Source: Rhodothermaceae bacterium
GTDB lineage: Bacteria > Bacteroidota > Rhodothermia > Rhodothermales > Rubricoccaceae
Length of the DNA stretch: 12,402 nt
Assembly (NCBI GenBank): GCA_013003465.1
Contig: JABDIZ010000003.1
Location: forward strand, 1 to 12,402
Direction: 5' to 3'
Part shown: one piece after another, positions 6,449 to 12,402 of the stretch
Position numbering within the stretch: position 1 is the first letter of the stretch
How the letters are laid out: each line of letters starts with the position of its first letter
Position numbers and translations under genes: made by a program
Notes under the pieces: model-generated
Told to the model about the DNA's origin: nothing
Databases searched by the model: none
The model's input: the letters and a program-made list of their open reading frames with translations, nothing else

Positions 6449-8023
6449 ATGCAGCACCAACTCGTCGTCATCCTCGATTACGGCAGCCAGACCACGCAGC
6501 TCATCGCACGGCGCGTGCGCGAGGCGGGCGTCTACTGCGAGATCCATCCCTGTACGTTCCCGCCTGCCGAGGTGGCCGCGATGCAGCCGATGGGCCTCAT
6601 TCTCTCCGGTGGCCCCTGCTCGGTCTACGACGACGGCGCGCCGCAACTCGACCCGACACTGCTCAACCTGAAGCAGCCCGGCACGGGCAAGCCGGTGCCC
6701 GTCCTCGGCATCTGCTACGGCCTCCAGGCCATGGCGCGCACGCTCGGCGGCGAAGTCGAGCCGTCCGAGCGCCGCGAGTTCGGGCGGGCGCACCTGACGG
6801 CGCACGCCGACACGCCGCTCTTCGCCGGGATCTCGGACGGTTCGACGGTCTGGATGAGCCACGGCGACCACCTGACGCGCCTGCCCATCGGATTCGCGAC
6901 CGTCGCTACGACGGACAACGCACCCATCGCTGCCGTGGCGGCGACGGACCGGCCGCTCGTCGGCGTGCAGTTCCATCCCGAGGTCGTCCACACGGAGCAC
7001 GGCGCGACGCTGCTGCAGAACTTCGTCCTGCGTCTCTGCGGCTGTCGCGGCGACTGGTCCATGGGCTCGTTCATCGAGGACAAGAAAGCCGAGATCGCCG
7101 AACAGGTCGGCGACGACCACGTGATTCTCGGGCTCTCCGGCGGCGTGGATTCGTCGGTGGCGGCGGTGCTGCTCCACGAGGCGCTCGGCGACCGGCTGAC
7201 GTGCGTCTTCGTCAACAACGGGCTGCTGCGCGCGGGCGAGTACGAGCAGGTGCAGGCCACCTTTCGCGACGGCTTCCACCTCGACCTTCGCGCCGTGGAC
7301 GCGACGGACCTGTTCCTCGAGCGTCTCGAAGGCATCGCCGATCCCGAGGAGAAGCGCCGCATCATCGGCCACGCCTTCATCGAGGTCTTCGATGAGGCCA
7401 CGCACGCCATCACCGAACAACTCGGCACGAAGCCGCGCTTTCTCGCACAGGGCACGCTCTACCCCGACGTGATCGAGTCGGTCTCGTTCAAGGGGCCGAG
7501 CGCGACGATCAAGACACATCACAACGTCGGTGGCCTGCCCGAGGAACTGGGCTTCGAGCTGATCGAGCCGTTCCGCGAGTTGTTCAAAGACGAGGTCCGT
7601 GCGGTCGGGCGCGAGCTCGGCGTGCCGGAGGCGGTGATCGAGCGGCACCCGTTCCCCGGTCCGGGGCTCGCCGTGCGCCACCTCGGCCCCATCACGCGCG
7701 AGGGGCTTGCGCTCCTCCAGCAGGCCGACAAGATCTTTATCGACGAACTGCACACGAGCGGCCTCTACGATCAGGTGTGGCAGGCCTTCGCGGTGCTGCT
7801 GCCCGTGCAGAGTGTCGGCGTGATGGGCGACTACCGAACTTATGAGCAGGCCGTCTGCCTCCGCGCTGTCACCTCGGTCGATGGCATGACGGCCGACTGG
7901 GCGCACCTGCCGCACCCCTTCCTCGGGCGCGTCTCGAACCGGATCATCAACGAGGTGCGCGGCATCAACCGTGTCGCCTACGATGTCTCTTCCAAGCCAC
8001 CCGCAACCATCGAGTGGGAGTAG
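6449..8023 (+). CDS. guaA: GMP synthase (glutamine-hydrolysing)
   Basis: GuaA, 524 residues (E. coli: 525), converts XMP to GMP using ATP and glutamine-derived ammonia, the last step of guanine nucleotide synthesis. The N-terminal class I glutaminase has DYGSQTTQLIARRVRE, nucleophile C89 in GICYGLQAM, and H176/E178 in GVQFHPE. The ATP pyrophosphatase domain has the PP-loop LSGGVDSS (229-236), HHNVGGLPE and HPFPGPGLAVR. The C-terminal dimerisation domain ends in SSKPPATIEWE. The frame is open back to an ATG at 6416, but that start lies inside the terminator hairpin and would add 11 residues (MLRPYVFYPTP) unlike the family. ATG 6449 gives the expected start. Only 11 bp separate the terminator's T run from this ATG and I see no guanine riboswitch, so how guaA is expressed is unclear. 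Confidence 0.98.
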   Translation: MQHQLVVILDYGSQTTQLIARRVREAGVYCEIHPCTFPPAEVAAMQPMGLILSGGPCSVYDDGAPQLDPTLLNLKQPGTGKPVPVLGICYGLQAMARTLGGEVEPSERREFGRAHLTAHADTPLFAGISDGSTVWMSHGDHLTRLPIGFATVATTDNAPIAAVAATDRPLVGVQFHPEVVHTEHGATLLQNFVLRLCGCRGDWSMGSFIEDKKAEIAEQVGDDHVILGLSGGVDSSVAAVLLHEALGDRLTCVFVNNGLLRAGEYEQVQATFRDGFHLDLRAVDATDLFLERLEGIADPEEKRRIIGHAFIEVFDEATHAITEQLGTKPRFLAQGTLYPDVIESVSFKGPSATIKTHHNVGGLPEELGFELIEPFRELFKDEVRAVGRELGVPEAVIERHPFPGPGLAVRHLGPITREGLALLQQADKIFIDELHTSGLYDQVWQAFAVLLPVQSVGVMGDYRTYEQAVCLRAVTSVDGMTADWAHLPHPFLGRVSNRIINEVRGINRVAYDVSSKPPATIEWE

Positions 8024-8034
8024 AGGGCGCGGAT

Positions 8035-8046
8035 CACCACGTGGTG
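8035..8046. repeat. Perfect 12-bp palindrome after guaA
   Basis: CACCACGTGGTG is a perfect palindrome, centred between the guaA stop (8023) and the next start (8064). It has the size and symmetry of a dimeric regulator's operator, but only one copy is seen in the window and no regulator gene is present. As a loop-free RNA hairpin without a T tract it is not a convincing terminator. Confidence 0.5.
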
Positions 8047-8063
8047 CCGGGCGTTTGCGGCGC

Positions 8064-8867
8064 ATGAGTACCGAACGGCGATACGACGAGCGCGAGGTGG
8101 CCGCCATCTTCGAGCGGGCGGCTGAGGCGGAGGCTCGCGAAGAGCCCCTTGCGGGCGAGGGGCTGACGCTCCGTGAACTACAGCGCATCGGTGCCGAGGC
8201 TGGGCTGAGTCCAGCGCACATCGCCGAGGCTGCTGCTGTTCTTGACCGCGATCCTCCATCTTCAGACCTTCTCGCCCAGACTTTGGGTGCGCAGCGTGCG
8301 GTGTACCATAGCGTGCGGCTGCCTGCCCCGCTCACGGATGCGGACTGGGAGCAACTCGTCGCCCAGTTCCGCTCCACCTTCGATGCGAACGGCAAGACGA
8401 CGCGCGAGGGCTCGCTGCGGACGTGGGCCAACGGCAACCTTCGCGTCGGCACCGAGCCGACCGGAGAGGGTGGACAACGCCTACGATTTTCGACCCGCAA
8501 CGCCAGCCTGAGCAATGGGATCACCGGTGGTCTGGTCAACATGGTAGCAGGGCTGGTGCTCTTCGCTGTGTTCGCCCTCTTCGATCCGGCTGAGCCGATC
8601 TTTCCGGTGTTTGCGCTCCAGTTTGTGCTTGGTGCCATGCTGGCAGGCAGCTGCGTGGTGCGCCTGAAGCCATGGGCGCAGGAGCGCGCCGAACAGTTCG
8701 ACCGCCTTGGCGCCCAAGCGATCGCACTAACCGCCGGCATGCCGGAGGCGGCTACAGTGGCAGCGGAGGAGCACTCGGAGCCGCCCCTCGCGCTCGATGC
8801 GCTCCCGGAGCCTCCAGTGGATGAACCGATCGCGCCGTCGCCGAGTTGGCGCCGAAGCCACGAGTGA
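8064..8867 (+). CDS. Unrecognised protein with N-terminal helical domain and two membrane segments
   Basis: I do not recognise this 267-residue protein. The first 65 or so residues are charged and helical (RRYDEREVAAIFERAAEAEA, then GLTLRELQRIGAEAGLSP and IAEAAAVL). They look like a small helical module of the short-helix SHOCT or helix-turn-helix kind; this is a resemblance by eye only. A soluble middle region (about 75-150) with alternating polar and hydrophobic strands follows. Two hydrophobic helices at about 154-173 and 179-197 are split by DPAEPIFP and should form a membrane hairpin. The C-terminal 70 residues are acidic and Pro-rich, with no domain I can name. ATG 8064 starts the charged helix; the frame extends upstream to 7971 inside guaA, with 31 residues of low-complexity Ser/Arg sequence, and I reject that start. 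Codon use matches the neighbours. A membrane-anchored regulator or stress protein is possible but not shown. Confidence 0.8.
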   Translation: MSTERRYDEREVAAIFERAAEAEAREEPLAGEGLTLRELQRIGAEAGLSPAHIAEAAAVLDRDPPSSDLLAQTLGAQRAVYHSVRLPAPLTDADWEQLVAQFRSTFDANGKTTREGSLRTWANGNLRVGTEPTGEGGQRLRFSTRNASLSNGITGGLVNMVAGLVLFAVFALFDPAEPIFPVFALQFVLGAMLAGSCVVRLKPWAQERAEQFDRLGAQAIALTAGMPEAATVAAEEHSEPPLALDALPEPPVDEPIAPSPSWRRSHE

Positions 8868-8913
8868 GGTTCATCTGGTCAGGCACGCGCTGCATTCGTG
8901 GAGCCGTAAGAGA

Positions 8914-8992
8914 AGTGTGAAGTGAGAGGGGAGCAGTGGGAAGTGAGGGGCGGCACGCCTACCTTCGAGCATCTCCAATCCCTTCTCCTCAA
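8914..8992 (+). repeat. Degenerate heptanucleotide repeat upstream of the TPR/binding-fold gene
   Basis: AGTG recurs at 8914, 8921, 8935 and 8942, with a degenerate unit (GGGGAGC) at 8928, so five heptamers are in phase. A pyrimidine-rich right part (TCTCCAA at 8972, TCCCTTC at 8979, TCCTCAA at 8986) is also in 7-bp steps and ends 5 bp before the ATG at 8998. 8924-8932 can pair with 8979-8987 (nine pairs, one G-T). The left arm is clear, the right arm weaker. The rest of the gap, 8868-8913, shows nothing. Confidence 0.65.
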
Positions 8993-8997
8993 GGACG

Positions 8998-10407
8998 ATG
9001 CTGCGCAGGTCTTTCGTTCTCGCTTTTCTTCTCCTCCCGCTCGCCGTCGCGGCCCAGCCCGCGACGGCGGATGTGCTGCCGGAGGCCGAAGCCAGCTTCG
9101 AGAATGGACTCGCGAGCTACGAGAGCGGGGTCTATGAAGAGGCCTTCCGCCTGTTCGACCGGGCCGCGACGGGGTTCGAGTTCCACGCCCGCACGACAGC
9201 GGCACTGCTCATGGCGGGCAAGTCGGCGTATGCACTGGGCGATTTTGACCAGGCCATCGCGCGGCTCACCCGCCTGATTCAGCGCTATCCCGGGAGCCGC
9301 TACCGCGACGAGGCCGAGCGGGTGCTGGCGCTGGCTGTTCAGGGAGGGCCTGACGACAGGACGGCTCCCGAGGTCTTCCATCTCGGCGTGGCGCTGCCTG
9401 CCACGGGCGAGACCGGGTACCTGGCGCAGGCGCTCTTCAACGGCATCCGGCTGGCTGTAGACGAGCACAACGCCGCGAACGCCCACCAGCCCGTACGCTT
9501 GGTCTTCCGCGATACCGGTGGGACGGAGGAGGGCGCCCGCGCCGCTGTGGAGCAGGCCGCGCGTGCTGGGGCCACGGTGGTCATCGGGCCGCTGTTCAGC
9601 GAGGAAGCCGTCGCGGCGGGCGACGCCGCGGATCGCCAGAGCGTGGTGCTGATCGCCCCGCTCGCCACGGAGGAGAGCGTCTCGCAGGGACGACGGCTCA
9701 TCTTTCAGACCAACCCCACCTTCCGTATGCGGGGCCGCGTGATGGCCGACTACGCTACGCGTCGTCTCGGCCTCACTCGTTTTGGCGTGGTCGCCAACCG
9801 TGATTCCTACGGCGACACCATGGCCGACGCCTTCGAGGAAGAAGCGCGCTCGCTCGGGGCGCAGGTGCTCGTCTCTGCCCGGCTGACGAGCGGAGGCGCC
9901 TGGGATCGGTTGGGGGAAGAGGTGGCGCCTGACGCGCTCTTCGATGCCGAGGCCGTCTACCTGCCCGTCTCGGGCGGCGACGCCGCCGAGCATGCTGCCG
10001 ATGCACTGCGCAGCCTCGAACAACTCGGGCTGACGGGACGCACGCGGCCCCTCGGCAACACCGAGTGGGAAGGACTCGCGGCTTCGCGGGACCGGGCCAG
10101 TGCTTTCCGAACCGTGTTCACGCAGGACTTCCATGTAGACGACGCGGCGTCGGCGGCGTTCGTGGAGCGGTACCGCGCCCTCGCTGGGCTCGGCGCCGAC
10201 CGGCTCGCGCTGATCGGATACGACGCCACCCGCTTCCTCCTTCAACTCGTGGACACCGACGAGCCGGCGCCTGAACTGGCCGACCGAATCCGCCGTGCGC
10301 CGCTGTACCAGGGCCTCGCCCATCGCATTCACTTCGACGGCGAGCAGGTCAACCGCGCCCTCTTCATCATGGGCTATCAGGGCGGTGAGGCCGTAGTCGT
10401 CGAATAG
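8998..10407 (+). CDS. Exported TPR plus type 1 periplasmic-binding-fold protein (LpoA-like layout)
   Basis: A 469-residue exported protein. Residues 1-24 form a signal peptide (RRSFVLAFLLLPLAVAA) with possible cuts after AVA or ATA. There is no lipobox cysteine. Residues about 28-118 hold TPR-like helix pairs (ASFENGLASYESGVYEEAFRLF, then SAYALGDFDQAIARLTRLIQ and YPGSRYRDEAERVL). From about 125 to the end is a type 1 periplasmic-binding fold of the branched-chain amino-acid binding (Peripla_BP_6) kind: LGVALPATGETGYLAQAL, AGATVVIGPLFSEE, VVLIAPLATEES and RFGVVANRDSYGDTMADAF. TPR followed by this fold is the layout of LpoA, the outer-membrane activator of penicillin-binding protein PBP1A. No ABC permease or ATPase gene is nearby, which argues against ordinary solute uptake. 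bamD is next, also an envelope gene. The LpoA-like role is inference; a ligand sensor or solute-binding protein is the alternative. The start is fixed by the signal peptide. Confidence 0.82.
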   Translation: MLRRSFVLAFLLLPLAVAAQPATADVLPEAEASFENGLASYESGVYEEAFRLFDRAATGFEFHARTTAALLMAGKSAYALGDFDQAIARLTRLIQRYPGSRYRDEAERVLALAVQGGPDDRTAPEVFHLGVALPATGETGYLAQALFNGIRLAVDEHNAANAHQPVRLVFRDTGGTEEGARAAVEQAARAGATVVIGPLFSEEAVAAGDAADRQSVVLIAPLATEESVSQGRRLIFQTNPTFRMRGRVMADYATRRLGLTRFGVVANRDSYGDTMADAFEEEARSLGAQVLVSARLTSGGAWDRLGEEVAPDALFDAEAVYLPVSGGDAAEHAADALRSLEQLGLTGRTRPLGNTEWEGLAASRDRASAFRTVFTQDFHVDDAASAAFVERYRALAGLGADRLALIGYDATRFLLQLVDTDEPAPELADRIRRAPLYQGLAHRIHFDGEQVNRALFIMGYQGGEAVVVE

Positions 10408-10458
10408 CCGTACGGATTACGCTTGAAGACGCGAACCGTGCGCCGCCGTCCCCGGCGG
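10408..10458 (+). other. Small inverted repeats after the TPR/binding-fold gene
   Basis: CCGTACGG (10408-10415) is a perfect 8-bp palindrome directly after the stop codon. CCGCCG (10443-10448) and CGGCGG (10453-10458) form a 6-bp stem with a 4-nt loop, without a T tract. Either could help end the transcript, but neither is convincing. In the rest of the gap up to bamD at 10547 I see no clear promoter. Confidence 0.3.
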
Positions 10459-10546
10459 GCGTGCGTATTCTGGCAGCAATAAGCGGTCCGGTCGGGCCGT
10501 TGTGCATCGCGTCGTGTCCTGCGCCTGGTTGTTCCTCGCCCCTTCT

Positions 10547-11359
10547 ATGTTTCGTGCTAGTCTCGTCATTCTGGTTGCCCTGCCGTTGCTGATCGGGTGT
10601 GGAGGAGCGAGTGGCGTGATCGCCGACGATGCGGCCGAGGCCTACCAGAAAGGCATGGAGGCCTTCGAGCAGGAGAAGTACACGCGCGCGACCGAGTACT
10701 TTCGCGCCGTGCTGGACTTTGGGCGCTCCAGCGAGTTCGCCGATGAGGCGCAGCTCATGCTCGCGAAGGCCTACTTCGAAAGCCGCCAGTACCTCCTCGC
10801 CGCCACCGAGTTCGGGCGCTTCGTCGATCTCTACCCCACGGACGCGCGCACGGAGGAAGCGGAGTACGGTCGCATCCGGAGCTACTACGAGGTCAGCCCC
10901 GCCTACAACCTCGATCAGACGGACACCGACCGCGCCATCGCCTACATCCGGCTCTTTGTGGGCCGCTACCCGCAGTCGGCGTACAGTGATGACGTGGTGG
11001 CTATGCTGGAGTCGCTCCGCGAGAAGCTGGCGCGCAAGCAGTACGAAGCTGGACGCCTCTACGAGCGCCGCGAGCAGTATGAAGCCGCCGTGTTCTCGTA
11101 TGAGACGGTGCTGGAGCAGTTCACCACCTCGCCCTACGCCGACGATGCCCTGCTCGGAAAACTGCGTGCGCAGGTCACGTATGCCGAGGCCAGTATCCGG
11201 GCGCGTCAGGCCGAGCGTTTTCAGGACGCGCTCGACAGCTACAACCGGCTGGTTGAACTCTTCCCGTCGAGCCCGCTGCTCCGCGAGGCTGAGGGGCTCT
11301 ACGACCGGGCGTTCAACGGGCTCCGGGCCGTGCAGGCCACGGCCGATGCCAACCGGTAG
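10547..11359 (+). CDS. bamD: Outer membrane protein assembly lipoprotein BamD
   Basis: BamD, 270 residues, is the essential TPR lipoprotein of the BAM complex that inserts beta-barrel proteins into the outer membrane; it works from the periplasmic face. A lipoprotein signal (MFRASLVILVALPLLIGCGG) has its lipobox LIGC at C18. From about residue 28 the TPR pairs follow: AYQKGMEAFEQEKYTRATEYF; LAKAYFESRQYLLAATEFGRF; a third with TDTDRAIAYIRLFVGRYP; then EAGRLYERREQYEAAVFSYE; and AERFQDALDSYNRLVELFP. FVDLYPTDARTEEAEYGRIRSYY is a typical BamD stretch. The open frame reaches back to a GTG at 10502, but only ATG 10547 places the lipobox at the usual distance. The leader is pyrimidine-rich with no Shine-Dalgarno. 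nadD follows after 18 bp, so the two are probably co-transcribed. The length fits the family (about 245-290). Confidence 0.92.
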   Translation: MFRASLVILVALPLLIGCGGASGVIADDAAEAYQKGMEAFEQEKYTRATEYFRAVLDFGRSSEFADEAQLMLAKAYFESRQYLLAATEFGRFVDLYPTDARTEEAEYGRIRSYYEVSPAYNLDQTDTDRAIAYIRLFVGRYPQSAYSDDVVAMLESLREKLARKQYEAGRLYERREQYEAAVFSYETVLEQFTTSPYADDALLGKLRAQVTYAEASIRARQAERFQDALDSYNRLVELFPSSPLLREAEGLYDRAFNGLRAVQATADANR

Positions 11360-11377
11360 GGAGCATCAGGCGCGCGC

Positions 11378-11992
11378 ATGACTGACGACTCCGCTGATCG
11401 CCCTACGCTCGCGCTCTTCGGGGGTTCGTTCAATCCGCCCCACCTTGCGCACCTCGCCGTGGCCGAAGCCGTAGCCGACGCGGTCGGGCTGGATCAAGTC
11501 TGCTGGATGCCCGCCGCGACGCCGCCGCACAAGCAGGACGATCCCACGCTGGCGTCCGCCGAGCACCGGCTCGCCATGGCGCGGCTGGCCGTCGAAGGCA
11601 ACCCGCGTTTCGTCGTCTCCGATCTAGAGCTGCGGCGGGGCGGGACATCCTACACGGTCGATACGCTGCGGCAGCTTCGGGCTGAACGGCCGGACACGGA
11701 TCTCTACCTCATCGTCGGCGGCGACAGCCTGGTGGATTTTCCGACTTGGCGCGAGCCTGAGGCCATCCTCGGCCTGGCGCGCCTGCTCGTCTATCAGCGC
11801 CCCGGCAGCGACGAGGCTGCTGTCGCGCCTGCGATCCGCGCGCGGACAACGCTGGTGGAGGCACCGCTGCTCGATCTTTCGGGTACCATGCTGCGGGCGC
11901 GAATTGCAGCCGGTCGGACCGTCCGGTACCTCGTGCCCGAGGCAGTGCGGGCCTACATCGAAGCGCACGGCTTGTACCGGCACGAAGCGTAG
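11378..11992 (+). CDS. nadD: Nicotinate-nucleotide adenylyltransferase
   Basis: NadD, 204 residues, adenylates nicotinate mononucleotide to deamido-NAD in the cytoplasm, the step before NAD synthetase. The nucleotidyltransferase core begins LALFGGSFNPPHLAHL (11-26), with H22 and H25 as the HxGH-type ATP motif; the third residue is Ala, giving HLAH. Further family motifs are PAATPPHKQ, the substrate segment GGTSYTVDTLRQL, GGDSLVDFPTWREPEAIL, and the C-terminal LSGTMLRARIAAG in place of the usual S-T-x-I-R. ATG 11378 gives the standard short N-terminus. It lies 18 bp after bamD and probably shares its transcript. A GGGAG lies close to the bamD stop, about 14 bp before the ATG, too far for a good Shine-Dalgarno. 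A weak 5-bp hairpin follows at 12009-12025. Confidence 0.95.
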   Translation: MTDDSADRPTLALFGGSFNPPHLAHLAVAEAVADAVGLDQVCWMPAATPPHKQDDPTLASAEHRLAMARLAVEGNPRFVVSDLELRRGGTSYTVDTLRQLRAERPDTDLYLIVGGDSLVDFPTWREPEAILGLARLLVYQRPGSDEAAVAPAIRARTTLVEAPLLDLSGTMLRARIAAGRTVRYLVPEAVRAYIEAHGLYRHEA

Positions 11993-12008
11993 AACAGGGG
12001 CGGACGTA

Positions 12009-12049
12009 GGCCGTATCATCCGGCCCTCTTCTCTCTCTTCTCGTTCTCC
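12009..12049 (+). promoter_or_regulatory. Hairpin and pyrimidine-rich leader before the GH3 gene
   Basis: GGCCG (12009-12013) pairs with CGGCC (12021-12025) around a 7-nt loop, followed by 24 bases that are all C or T except one G (12043) and run into the ATG at 12050. The tract is roughly divisible into heptamers (CTCTTCT at 12026, CTCTCTT at 12033). It may be a weak nadD terminator, an unstructured translation leader, or both. No promoter box is clear. Confidence 0.35.
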
Positions 12050-12402
12050 ATGCCCCTCTCTGTTCAGGACAAGGTCGCCGGTCTCGTCGTCGCCCGGTTG
12101 GGCACCAACATGATCCCGCCTCGCACGGCCGAAGCCGACGCGCCGGATATCGCCGCGCTGCTCGACCGGTATCCGCTCGGCGGTCTGATTCTGTTCAACG
12201 GCCGCTGGCCCGAGACGCGGCAGACCCTCCTGGACCTCCAGAGCCATTCCGATCAAGGGCTGCTTGTCATGAGCGACCTAGAGCGTGGGCTCGGGCAGCA
12301 GATGGCCGGCGCATCGCTCTTCCCGCACCTGGGCGCGTTCGGCGCGCTGGGCGGCGAGGCCTCCTCGGCCGTCCGCGAGTTTGCTCGCATTACGGCCGAG
12401 GA
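12050..12402 (+). CDS. Glycoside hydrolase family 3 protein (partial, 3' end outside window)
   Basis: The first 117 residues of a GH3 enzyme; the frame is open at the right edge. The visible part matches the start of the GH3 TIM barrel: KVAGLVVARLG, YPLGGLILFNGR (the family's GGxILF strand, residues about 41-52), LLVMSDLERGLGQQMAG (the substrate-site strand equivalent to DxEGG in NagZ), LFPHLGAFGAL and the helix AVREFARITAEE. The catalytic nucleophile Asp lies further on, outside the window. There is no signal peptide, so this N-terminus predicts a cytoplasmic protein, as for the beta-N-acetylglucosaminidase NagZ that recycles peptidoglycan sugars. A beta-glucosidase, or the GH3 plus beta-lactamase-like fusion seen in Bacteroidota, is equally possible. 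ATG 12050 follows a pyrimidine tract. The envelope neighbours fit a cell-wall role, but this is inference. Confidence 0.8.
   Translation, partial: MPLSVQDKVAGLVVARLGTNMIPPRTAEADAPDIAALLDRYPLGGLILFNGRWPETRQTLLDLQSHSDQGLLVMSDLERGLGQQMAGASLFPHLGAFGALGGEASSAVREFARITAE

Noticed and set aside
7971..8063. Upstream ATG for the unknown membrane protein, inside guaA
   Set aside because: The added 31 residues are Ser/Arg/Gly low complexity read out of frame over guaA; ATG 8064 begins the ordered helix.
5969..8740. A 923-residue open frame on the minus strand opposite gcvH, guaA and the membrane protein
   Set aside because: It is a shadow of GC-rich codon bias. The + strand genes carry complete family motifs over the same span, and the antisense translation is Arg/Ala/Val-rich with no recognisable domain.

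Overview
The window is GC-rich bacterial chromosome, densely packed, with every gene I can support on the + strand. The best guess for the source is a Rhodothermales/Salinibacter-type member of the Bacteroidota-Rhodothermota group. Four things point there: the efp-accB-accC order, start codons without Shine-Dalgarno sequences and mostly preceded by pyrimidine-rich leaders, Bacteroidota-like promoter elements (TTG plus TAnnTTTN) before efp, and a Gram-negative outer-membrane assembly gene (bamD). The genus cannot be read from the sequence, and the phylum call is inference.

Layout. 1-397: C-terminal ATPase end of a sensor histidine kinase, cut by the window edge. 454-3162: large exported GH13 enzyme of the type I pullulanase kind. 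3258-5914: efp, accB and accC, that is translation factor EF-P followed by the biotin carrier and biotin carboxylase of acetyl-CoA carboxylase. 5987-6376: gcvH, the lipoyl carrier of glycine cleavage, closed by a strong intrinsic terminator (6403-6437). 6449-8023: guaA, GMP synthetase. 8064-8867: unrecognised protein with two membrane segments. 8998-10407: exported TPR plus type 1 periplasmic-binding-fold protein, laid out like LpoA. 10547-11992: bamD lipoprotein and nadD, probably one operon. 12050-12402: start of a GH3 glycoside hydrolase, cut by the right edge.

Functionally this is mostly housekeeping: fatty-acid precursor synthesis, one-carbon/lipoyl metabolism, purine and NAD synthesis, and a small envelope cluster (LpoA-like protein, BamD). 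I see no transposon, phage, CRISPR, toxin-antitoxin or defence system, and no tRNA or rRNA gene.

The most unusual content is intergenic. Three gaps (accB-accC, accC-gcvH, and before the TPR/binding-fold gene) are filled by degenerate repeats of period 7. Each gap uses a different heptamer word. In each, a left and a right arm can pair, and the right arm runs up to the next start codon. Weaker versions may precede efp and the GH3 gene. They look like one class of element with a conserved layout but no conserved sequence. A perfect 28-nt palindrome also forms the gcvH terminator, only 18 bp from the guaA start.
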